Source of the DNA: Montifringilla adamsi
Lineage: Eukaryota; Chordata; Aves; Passeriformes; Passeridae
DNA length: 64,000 bases
NCBI GenBank assembly: GCA_017590115.1
Contig: JAGGNK010003335.1
Location: 620,001-684,000, forward strand
Direction of reading: 5' to 3'
The translations under genes were made by a program, and so were the position numbers. Shown piece after piece: positions 55,544-64,000 of the stretch; positions within the stretch are counted from its first letter, which is position 1, and every line of letters starts with the position of its first letter. Below the pieces are notes generated by a model. The model saw nothing but the letters and a program-made list of their open reading frames with translations. It was not told the DNA's origin and made no database searches.

Positions 55544-57486
55544 CCTAATCTCTCTCTGCCAGGTTTGAAAGCTGCACCGGCAGGACAGCTCAAACTCTGG
55601 TGTGAACTCACCTGCCTCACACCTTGCCCGTGCTGGTCCAGCCTCCTGGATCCCACCTGGAGGCAAAGAGAGGTGGTGATGCCATGGATGCTGCAGACAG
55701 AGCCGCTTCCTGCAGGAGCTCACACCATCAGAAGGGTTTCATTTCCCAGCAGAGCTCCAGAGGCAGCTGGAGAAGGAGGCAGGGGACACCCAGTGAAAGC
55801 AAGCAATGCCACTGGGGCCAAAGAAATCCACAGGACCCTGAAGAAGGAGCAGGACAAGGCTGACAGACTCAAGAGTGCTCGTGTCCCACCATGGCTGTGC
55901 TTTCTGAGCCATATTCCCAAACTGCCCCACATGCCTTGGGTGGCACCTGGAGCACCTGGGCACTGGGCACTGTGCCAGCCCTGTGCCTGCCCTTCAGGAG
56001 GGCTGCAGAGGGAAAGCTCCAGGGCAGGTCCCCAGCTTCCTGCAGCTGCTGCTGGGCTGAGAACTGTCTGTGCTGGGCAGCAAAGGCACGTCCACCCCTG
56101 TGCCTGTGCCCACAGCATTGCCTCACCCAGATGGGACAGGCTGTGACCTGATTGTGGGAGGAACAAAAAGGCTCCCAGGCAGCAAATGCAGCAGCCCAGG
56201 TTGTGCTGGGTATCCGCTCAGCCCTGCTTGGCACAGACATGACTCAGGACAACCAGCACACTCCTCTGAGACAGCTGCAGCAGCAGAGACATGGCAAGTG
56301 AGGTCCATTTCCCTCTTTTCCCTGCTGTCCTGGAGCTCTGACACTGCCAAGAAAAGCAAAGATGCCCAAAAACTGTGACTAGAATATGAATGTGGTGTTC
56401 AGGCTGTGGCAGTGGCTCTAACCCAGCTTGAACTCCCCAGCCATCCTGAGCTGCAGACAGCAGGGATGAGGCAGCCCAGCTGAAAAACCCTTTCTTCAGC
56501 CCCAGCCCTCCTGTCCCAGTCTGCCAAAAGCACCCCTTTGCTTGCCCACAGAGCTCTCCTGCCTGCCTGTGCCACAGCCCGCTGTCCTTGGCATCCCCAG
56601 GGCACAGCAGAGGTTGTGGCAGTGTCTGAGCAGATGCTGAAGGAGAGGGAGTAACCCACATGTGGTCATGTCTGGGAAAGGTCCAGGCCACTGGGTTTGG
56701 TCATGATGCAGAGCAGAGTAAGGGATGTGGACATGAGAAATCCACCAGCTCTGAGCACAGGGGGCTGCACCCGCAGACAGTGAGGGGGTGCCAGGGCAGG
56801 ACACCCCTGCTTGAGGGCTGTGGTCAGTGGGGTTCCACCAGCCTCCAGCTCTTTGGCTCTGAAAAGGGCCAGAAACCTCAGGAAAGGCTTCTGCACAGTA
56901 TATCCAGTGGAGCAGGACAGCCTGGCCCTCCCTTTCCATGGGCAGAACTCCTCCACACTCGGCCAGCTCCAGCCCCACAGAGCCCAGCTGAAGAGCTGCC
57001 TCTGATTTTCCACCCTCAACACACCAGAGTAGATGTTTGGGATGAGGCAGTAGGGCCACATTGGACTGACAACATCCACGGAGCAAGACTGAGCTCCCCA
57101 GGATGCAGCACCCATGTGTGAGCCATGACTTGCTTGTAGGGACCGTAGCTGTTCCAGTCATGGTTTGGGGGCATCTTGCCCCACTTTGGAGATGGCTTGT
57201 CCATGGCTTGAAGGATGCTCCAAGGTCCTGTGGGCAGCATAGGCTTTGCCTGTTCCTGGGCTGGGAGAAGGGCAGGAGCAGGCCTTTGCTCTCCAGCCTG
57301 GGCAAGCCAGCAGCTGGGAGGGAAAGAGGGAAGAGAAGAAAGAAAGGCTGTGGCAGATCTGCTTGATCAGGGCTGTGGCAGCACCGGGATCTGTGTTAAG
57401 AACTGGCTTTCCCAAGTTTAGGAGGCTGAGAGATGCATGGAATAAATTACTTGTGACACTGACTCCCACACTTCCAGACTCACACG
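55544..57486. other. Noncoding interval, no recognised gene
   Basis: GC-rich, with frames up to 269 codons (56496-57305 minus) that are contradicted by frames on the other strand and carry no recognisable domain. No mobile element or tandem array seen. Confidence 0.5.
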
Positions 57487-57558
57487 GGATTTAGCCACCA
57501 GACTCCCGGGTAAGGCAGCGCCGGTTATTAAGGTCAGAGAAGTCGGGTGGCTAAATCC
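57487..57558. repeat. 13-bp inverted repeat with 46-bp spacer
   Basis: GGATTTAGCCACC at 57487-57499 is the exact reverse complement of GGTGGCTAAATCC at 57546-57558. The pairing extends inward by GACT/AGTC after one mismatch. The loop is too long for a typical microRNA precursor, and no TA or other target-site duplication marks it as a transposon. Possibly a cruciform-prone or protein-binding dyad. Confidence 0.7.
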
Positions 57559-57724
57559 TATCTGGGGCTGAGGCACAGGGCTGGGCCAGCCTGGGGAGGT
57601 AGCCTGCTTCTCTGGGGGGCTGTGCCCCCTGGCACCACTGTCCATCACCCAGAGCAGCCCAGGAGTGCTCCCATCACAGCCTGGATGGCAAATAAAGGAA
57701 TTACCCATTATTGCATCCAGATCC

Positions 57725-57760
57725 GGAGAGGAGAGGAGAGGAGAGGAGAGGAGAGAAGAG
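57725..57760 (+). repeat. GGAGA pentanucleotide microsatellite
   Basis: A near-perfect (GAGAG)n tract of about seven units with one change at its right end. It encodes Arg-Gly-Glu repeats in several frames, not a gene. Confidence 0.92.
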
Positions 57761-57879
57761 ATCTTGGTCTGATCCAGGAACAGCCTGGTTTGTTTTGCTG
57801 CTGGTTTCTGAGTGGTTTCACTTATCTCTTTCCTCCTCCACTACCTGGGGTTTCAAATGCTCTAGGGAGATGTCTCCAT

Positions 57880-58230
57880 TAACCACAGTTTTCTTTGGCA
57901 GTTATATTTCATTATAGTCTCTCTCCCCACTAATCTTTCCCAGCTTTTGTTGTTGTTATTTTTATTATGATGATTTTCACAAACCCTTTGTTTCCAGCCA
58001 TACTTAACCTGGCCGTGTCCCTTTAAATACCACAGCCTGGGCAGAATAGGGGATCAGTCCTTTGACAGGAGCTAAAGTCCTGTTTGATCTGGATTAGATG
58101 CTGATTTTGCTTACCAGACTAAAGACCGAGGGGGACCACGCAGAGCCTGTGTTTGCACAAACCTGCCTGGTCGCATTCCTCTTCCTGCCGTGTCCAGCCG
58201 AGGGGTGAGCGCGGGGCTGAGCACACAGCG
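57880..58230. promoter_or_regulatory. Candidate conserved noncoding element
   Basis: AT-rich, complex stretch with CATTAACCACAG (RUNX-like), TTTTGTTGTTGTTATTTTTA (SOX-like cores), CATACTTAACCTGG, CTTTAAATACC, CTGGATTAGATGC and GACTAAAGACCGAGG. It runs 350 bp without repeats apart from the short GTT tract. Among the better enhancer-like candidates in the right half. Conservation is inferred. Confidence 0.45.
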
Positions 58231-59037
58231 TGAAACCCAAGCGGATAAGCGGTCACTTTGTCTGGAGATGGAAGAAAATGGAGCTGTGGGGACAGAGGTG
58301 GCAGCTCTGCACCGTGCTGGGGGGCTGCCCCGGGGTGCAGAGTGTGCCCAGGGTGGGAGCAGGCCAGCACCATTACTGGGATGCCTGTGGGCATCCTGCA
58401 GCCTTGGCACTGCTCACTCTGGAGGCCCAGCTCTGACTCGCTGCCCATCTTGCCACTTGGGGCTTAAATGTGGATCCTTGATGGCCGTTCTCATGGTGGG
58501 ACTGGTAGGATGTGGGAGCACCCAGACCCCCACCATTCCCCTACCCAACAGATTGTGTTTTCTCCAAGGATTCCTATCTCCTCTGTGTCCCTTTCCCACC
58601 CCCATTTCCTGCCTCTTCTCCCGTCCTTTTCTCTCTTTCCCTGTGCACTCCCCATCCCCTCATGTCTTGCCCTACCCTGGCCCCTTGCCCCAGATCAGCC
58701 CTAAGCTCCCAGGAGTGGCTCTACCTCCTCAGCTGCCCTGCAACCTCCAGCCTCACCCTCTGCCACACTCCTGCTCTTTCTGTAAGGCACCACAGCCAAA
58801 CCCTGCCCCAGCAGAGGTGACAGGGCCACCAGCCAGCTCAGGCACTCCATGGGCTGGAGCTGGGAGGGGAGGGAGACAGGGAGCCCCCATCACACACACA
58901 CACTTTCAGCAAAGCCAATTTATACCTCCCCCTGAGGCTGTCTCGATGGAGAAATGTCAGGACTCACGGCAAGGCAGCGAGCCTTGCTGCTGGGGGAGCC
59001 CTCCCAGGCCAGCAGAGGCAGGAGCTGGGGCTCAGTG
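58231..59037. other. Noncoding interval, no recognised gene
   Basis: The 304-codon plus frame (58190-59104) covers this stretch and runs into the minisatellite. It is rich in Pro, Leu and Ser and has no recognisable domain. Confidence 0.5.
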
Positions 59038-59292
59038 CCAGCCCAGGGCCTGCACCCCGTCCCTCACTGCCAGCCCAGGGCCTGCACCCCATCCCTCACT
59101 GTGAGCCCAGAGCCTGCACCCCATCCCTCACTGTGAGCCCACAGCCTCCACCCCGTCCCTCACTGCCAGCCCAGGGCCTGCACCCCTCCCTCATGGTGAG
59201 CCCAGGGCCTGCACCCCGTCCCTCACTGCCAGCCCAGGGCCTGCACCCCGTCCGTCACTGTGAGCCCAGGGCCTGCACCCCATCCCTCACTG
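59038..59292 (+). repeat. Minisatellite, 32-bp unit x 8
   Basis: Eight head-to-tail units share GCCTGCACCCCGTCCCTCAC (or close variants). All are 32 bp except unit 5 (31 bp). Units begin either CCAG (1, 2, 5, 7) or TGAG (3, 4, 6, 8), giving two interleaved variants. The 32-bp unit is not a multiple of three, so open frames crossing it encode shifting versions of the same repeat and are not genes. Confidence 0.95.
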
Positions 59293-61098
59293 CAGGGAGT
59301 GAGGAGCACACAAGTGGGATCTGCCCCAGGCCAGTTTTGCCCCACCTGCTTCAGGCTAAAAGCACCAAAATAAACCTGGAGCAAGGAGAAGGGCATCTCC
59401 TCAGGGAGTCAGAGCCTTGCTCGGGCAGCATCTCCCAGCTGGCTGGTGCTCAGGTCACCTGGCAGCAGGAGACCTGTGCCCATGATGGCAAGGTGGAAGG
59501 ATGCCAGTGGCAGTGATGCCACCAGCATGTGAGCACCCAGAGGGGATAGGGCACAGCTGGGAGGTGCTGAGCTGTGCCAAGCACTCCTGCTCAATGCCAG
59601 GGTCCAGCTCTGCTAGAGTGAGGTGGGACCTGCAAGGTCTTCATGGGCATCAGTGTCCTGCCTGGTGCAATCCCAGAGCTGGAAAATTAACTCTGCTGGA
59701 GGTGGGCAGTCACGGCCGTACCGCTGCTGGAGGCATCGCTGCCTACAGCAGGTGAAGCTTCAGAAAGCACAGGGCAGCACATGAGGTCAAATGCAGGAAT
59801 GAGTGCCTGTAAAGGTCAAGCAGAATGCACTGATGGAGGCCCTTGGCTCCCAGGGCTGGGCTTGGCTGATTCTGCTGCAGTCCCAGCCTGCCAGGATGAA
59901 AAGCATGTGGGTGCTGGCGTCACCCCTGCCCACTGCCAAGCCACCCAAGACAAGAGAGTGACACCTCAGTGGCAAGGGTGGATGAGGAGATGGAGAAACC
60001 CAGGGTCACCCAGGGCTCTGCCAGGGGAAGATGTTGCTGTGATCTGGCAAGTGCAGGGATGAGAGGGGAAGGTTGTCCTGATGTTTCCCTGTCTACAGGG
60101 AATCCTTGTGGCAGGAGGTGGCCTCGTGGAACACCCTGGTCACTGCTCCTTCTCAACCAGAAGTAGGAGAACAGGCAAAGCCAGAAAGCAGGTAGGACCA
60201 GATGGAGCATTTTAATGATTTGGCAGGTCTCATCCATGCTTGCCCTGTTCCTGCACCCATCCTGGGTCTAGTAGAACCTGTCCTAAGCACTTGTTGGCTC
60301 ATGGGTTTGCCAAGAAGACACAGACCAGCAGGTCCTCCATCCCTGACAGGCCTGCCCCAGGCTTGCTTGGGCTCAGGGAGAGGGCCTGCAGGAGAAGCCA
60401 GCCCCAGGGGCTCAGAGGCAAGGCAGGAGAGGGCAAGGCATCCTTCCTTCCTTCTCCACAGGCATCTCATCCTGCAGCCCTGGGTCAGAGGTGCAGGGGG
60501 GGCTGCAGGACTGGCTGAGGGGACAAGGACAGGGCAGCCTGGTCCTGTGTCCCCACTGCCCATGATACCAGCTGGACACCTCCACCAGCGCTACATCCAC
60601 TCCCAGCATTTTGGTGGGGGGAGACACAATTGCCCAGACCCATGCTTCACCAGGGCTGTCAGCACCAAGGGCTGGCCAAAAGCGAGGCCGGCTGCAGGCT
60701 GCAAACCCCCAGCCCGGGCTGGTGGCACCTGTCACCTCTGCTAAGCCCCTGCTCAGCCGCTGTTGTCCACCCATCGTCACCCAAGGGTTGAAGGCTTGCG
60801 CTGCGCCAGCCGCTGCCTCCGTGCCCGATAACACCGGGTCTTGCACTGAGTAGCCTCCTCCTGCTGTCACAGGCCGACCTATTTCTCACAAATCCTGACT
60901 GCTCTGGCCTTAAAACATCTTGACGCAGTGTTGAAACAGGCCTTGCACCGCAGCCAGTCCCCGCTTAAGCGGGAGTTGCCGTGGCTTGGCGTGGGCTTTG
61001 CAGCGAGCGAGGCTGCCTGGGAGAGCAGCAGGGATCGGGGAGCACCAGCGTGCTCCTCAGGAGTAATCAGGCATTGATCATGGTCGAAAAGAGGAATA
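59293..61098. other. Noncoding interval, no recognised gene
   Basis: No supported gene. Near the right end, 60960-60973 is a perfect 14-bp palindrome CCCGCTTAAGCGGG. The 200 bp before the LTR (60880-61098) are of ordinary complexity and do not look retroviral. Confidence 0.5.
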
Positions 61099-61148
61099 CC
61101 ATTGTTCAAAATAAAACCAGACTCCCAGTACTAAAAGTGATTTCAGCA

Positions 61149-61154
61149 TTTATT
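61149..61154 (-). terminator. Polyadenylation signal of the solo LTR
   Basis: AATAAA on the minus strand, 46 bp before the LTR 3' end, in the usual place between R and U5. It could end transcripts entering from higher coordinates. Confidence 0.6.
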
Positions 61155-61307
61155 ATAATAAAAAGGAAGGTCTAAAGCATGGGGGCCCACAGGCCGAGCA
61201 GGAGCGTTCCCGTCAAGGATGCTGCAATGCCTGAGCTGGGTCTGCTTCAGCAGAGATGTCCCCGAGGTTCCAGGTGGAGCAGCACACCTTCCCTGGGTCA
61301 GATGCCC

Positions 61308-61317
61308 CTTTTTATCC
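61308..61317 (-). promoter_or_regulatory. TATA box of the solo LTR
   Basis: GGATAAAAAG on the minus strand, about 70 bp downstream of the CCAAT box and 155 bp upstream of the polyadenylation signal. Transcription would be expected to start near 61285 and run toward lower coordinates, out of the LTR into the 60-kb flank. Activity is unknown. Confidence 0.55.
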
Positions 61318-61568
61318 TGTTTTTTGTCCCTTTGGGTTGGTTTCTTTTGGGATCCTTCATTGGCATGAAGGGTTGAGGCGCTTGATTGGCCCATTACAGT
61401 TCTGTCCAGGCTGGCTCGTTTTGCTTTGTTGGCAAACCCTTGAGTGGTGCACTTCACTTAGGTATAATTTCTACCCTTGTAACCCCTTTTACCATAAGCA
61501 AACTAACAGTACATACTTAATAATTATCAACTATTTTACAACAGTTTCTAACCTATTTTTGACACCAT

Positions 61569-63504
61569 GGTTCAACCAGGCTAGAAGGTCCTTGCTGCCC
61601 GCAGCCCAGGGCTGCTGGGTGTTGAGGTTCTCTGCTGGGGCTGAAGGAGCTGGTGATGGAAGATGTGTCCTCCTTCACACAAGCACAGCGAGCACACCCC
61701 AAGCAGTCACCCACTCTGTGGGGTGGGGAGGGGGAACCTGAGACCCCAACCAAGACAGCTTCTCCATGGAGGCAGCACCATGGAGCTGCAGGCAGGATGC
61801 CATGCCTGGTGGTGCTCTGGTCCCACCAGGCAGGGCAGGAGGACCTCAGGCAGTTTCTGTGCAGAAGCCACCCTGTGATGGCTGCAGCGACATCCCCAGC
61901 CTCCTGCAGAGACACAGCAGGGCAGCCAGCCAGGGCCCTTGGCCAGCTGGAGCCACAGCTTTGCCTTGCTGGGGACACAGCTCATCCCAGGGTGGGCTGG
62001 AGGGATGCAGGAATGGGTGTCAGCTTCCACCTGTGGAGTCCTTTCCAAGGATGCTGCTGGGTAAACATCCTCCTGCCCCAGATCAGGCGTGGGGAGATCT
62101 CAGCGTGTGGTGGTCGGTCAGGAATCCTGGAATTCCCAGAGGTGAAGTGATGTGGATGTCAAGCCTTTATCATGAATAAAGGATCTCCCATGGCTCCTCT
62201 CCCCTGAGAAAAGCACTTTTCAGTCTTGCTCTGCTGCAGAGACAACACAGCATCCCACAAACCTTGTGGGACCCTCCTCCCCTGTCCCACACCCCAGCAG
62301 GCAATGTTTGTGGGGAAGAAGCCAACACAGAGCTCACTCCCTGTGGAGAGTGTGCAGAGACAAGGCATCCTTAGCCTAAATTTGAAAACTCCACAACCTT
62401 TTGGAAGAACTTCAGCCAAGGCTGGAAACGGGCCTGGAAAGCTGCCATGATGTGTGTGACACTGGGAAGGTCACCTGGCCAGCTGCAGGGAGCAGAACTT
62501 GGGAGGCTTATTTCAATTAATGGTCCCAACTGAGCTGTCCCTGCAGCCCCAGGCTGCAGCCTGAGCCAAGCCAGATGTGTGACAGTGAGCATCCCCCTAA
62601 ATGCCCGTGCCGGGGACCCCCAGGACACCTGCACTGGTACCATCCAGTTGCTGTGGGGCTGCCAAAACCCAGCCAAGCTGGTGTCAGCTCAGCCCAGGAC
62701 AGGCTGGGAAGCAGCCAGTGATGGCCCTGCCATGCTGGACATGCTGGATGGCTCTAACACCTGGCACCAGAGCTGGCTTGTCCCCACAGCCCCCTGAGCT
62801 GTGATGTGTGCCTACCAAGAAAAGCTGAGCAGATCTCACCATCCCAATCTCCCACTGCAGTGCTGGGTGTGAACTGGCTTCCCTCCCAGCAACCAGGATT
62901 GGGTGCTCATGGAGGTTCCCACCCCACCACCGAGGTCCTGCCTCCTCCCCTGCCAACCCCCGTCCCCTCGGTGTCCCCGCAGTGGCAGCGGGGAGGTCAC
63001 GCCTGGCCGGCGGCGAGCCCGCCATCCGGCTCAGCTGAAGCACATTTTGTCCGGCGCTTCCTGCATCCTGCCCCGTCCCCACGCCGGGGGGGCAGGTCAG
63101 CCCGGGGTCAGCTTGCTAATTGCAGCCCGGGGGACGGCAGGACGAGGCGGCCACCAGCGACAGGCTGAGACCCGGCACGGAGGACACGGAATGGGGACAC
63201 CCTGCAGCCGAGCCCGGCACCCCGCAAAGTGCTGGGGTGCCCCTGTGACAGGACAGGACATGTCTCTGGCACCACTGTGAGGGTTCCAGCTCCTGCCGCA
63301 GCTCACCCCAGAATCCATCCTCTCCAAGCCAGGCCACTCCACGTGGAAAACATCACTGCTGGATCAGCCCCACACCAGGGTCTGGCCTCACCTGGCATCA
63401 CTTGCTGGCACCTTGCCACACCACCAAGGCCAAGCGGAGATGGGGACACGGCTGTGCCCTCTGTGACAGCACGCCCTAGGGCCACAGGCAGGTTTGGTTC
63501 CCCT
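61569..63504. other. Noncoding interval, no recognised gene
   Basis: No supported gene. A perfect small hairpin lies at 62164-62182 (CCTTTAT, 5-nt loop, ATAAAGG). CpGs are frequent at 62985-63200. Open frames up to 165 codons have overlapping antisense frames. Confidence 0.5.
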
Positions 63505-63625
63505 TCTGCTAACTCTGTTTAATGAGGATGTTAATTAAGAGAGACTCGAGGCCAGCCCTTGTGGTAGTGCCCAGGGTTGTCCCTCAGCGCCGTGCCGAGC
63601 TCGTTATCATCATCCCGTGTGCCCT
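63505..63625. promoter_or_regulatory. Candidate noncoding regulatory islet, weak
   Basis: Short AT-rich patch with CTGTTTAATGAGG and GATGTTAATTAAGAGAG, then CGTTATCATCATCC (GATA-like). It is too short for confidence, and the call rests on motif density. Confidence 0.22.
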
Positions 63626-64000
63626 GTGTCACCTGGCTGCCAGCAGGCACCCTGGGGACAGCAGCCCTGGGTGCCACTTCCCCAGCAGCAGCCGTGGGGA
63701 CAGCCCAGCACAGGGCTGTGCCTGACTGAGGGTGAGCATGGAGGAGGGGATGGGTTCACCCTCGGGGGATGCCTGCGGTCCTGCTCGTTAAGCAAGGCTC
63801 CAGGCCAGCACAGGGCCACCTCCCACACACTGACCTGGGAGGCAGGGATGGAGCCCAGTGCGGGGGTGAGCTGCAGCTGGGGTGGAGCTGCAGCCAACAC
63901 CCCACATCCCACCTCCCCACCAGCCCATCCCACTCACAGGCAGGGTTTGAATCCCACATCTGATTATTTTCTCCCTAAGCTGTTTACCTGTGTGGGGAAG
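63626..64000. other. Noncoding interval to window end
   Basis: No supported gene. The last 45 bases (TCTGATTATTTTCTCC, AAGCTGTTTACCTG) turn AT-rich and may be the start of another element beyond the window. Confidence 0.45.

Larger units (their letters stand above)
61099..61568 (-). mobile_element. Solo LTR of an endogenous retrovirus, with 4-bp target-site duplication
   Basis: On the plus strand, 61103-61564 (462 bp) begins TGTTCAAAATA and ends CTATTTTTGACA. Read on the minus strand it therefore runs TGTC...AACA with imperfect terminal inverted repeats. It is bracketed by CCAT at 61099-61102 and 61565-61568. In minus orientation the parts lie in LTR order: a CCAAT box (plus-strand ATTGG at 61385-61389), a TATA-like GGATAAAAAG (61308-61317) and an AATAAA signal (61149-61154). 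The 4-bp duplication is typical of ERV1/gammaretrovirus-like elements. No viral gene or second LTR is present, so it is a recombined solo LTR. Confidence 0.85.

Noticed and set aside
57487..57558. MicroRNA precursor
   Set aside because: The stem is only 13-18 bp with a loop of about 36-46 nt, unlike microRNA hairpins, and neither arm matches a known mature sequence that I recall.
58190..59104. 304-codon plus-strand open frame
   Set aside because: Runs into the 32-bp minisatellite; Pro/Leu/Ser-rich with no domain.
60880..61098. Internal retroviral sequence beside the LTR
   Set aside because: The target-site duplication places this outside the element, and no viral coding motif or primer-binding site is visible.

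Overview
This window looks like vertebrate nuclear DNA, most probably from a bird and plausibly a songbird. The evidence is a set of short, 5'-truncated CR1 retrotransposon tails on both strands (for example 3502-3760, 27501-27866, 37301-37605, 40043-40230 and 54430-54713), few other interspersed repeats, high GC with CpG-rich islets, and no bacterial-style gene packing. I found no protein-coding gene, tRNA, rRNA, known microRNA or CRISPR array that I can support. The long open frames (up to 335 codons) lie in GC-rich sequence, have equally long antisense partners, and often run through repeats or satellite, so I treat them as chance.

Layout. 0-15 kb: mostly plain GC-rich intergenic or intronic DNA, with AT-rich islets at 2.5-3.16 kb that look like regulatory elements, two CR1 tails and two small minisatellites. 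15.2-25.5 kb: a series of AT-rich, homeodomain-core-rich stretches (15.2-15.9, 17.6-17.9, 18.7-19.1, 19.1-19.5, 20.9-21.1 and 25.1-25.5 kb) that resemble a cluster of conserved noncoding elements. 25.6-40 kb: a CR1, a CpG island around 33.9-34.9 kb, a TATA-plus-CpG islet near 36.0 kb, another CR1, a purine-rich satellite at 37.8-38.3 kb and a further CR1. 40-58 kb: more candidate regulatory islets (41.4, 42.8, 43.5, 44.1, 51.2, 52.5-52.9 and 57.9 kb) and several CR1 tails. A 107-bp segment is present twice, 2.84 kb apart, at 98% identity. 59-64 kb: an eight-unit 32-bp minisatellite and a well-defined 462-bp solo retroviral LTR with matching 4-bp target-site duplications.

Interpretation. The pattern fits a regulatory gene desert, or the large introns of a developmental gene, in a compact GC-rich bird chromosome. 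That is inference: conservation cannot be shown from one sequence, and I do not recognise the locus. The clearest unusual items are the duplicated 107-bp element (48539-48645 and 51381-51487, one copy flanked by a 10-bp direct repeat), the solo LTR, two compact dyad-symmetric elements in candidate regulatory islets (43541-43599 and 44176-44202), and the satellite with a higher-order period of about 200 bp. I see no novel multi-gene system.
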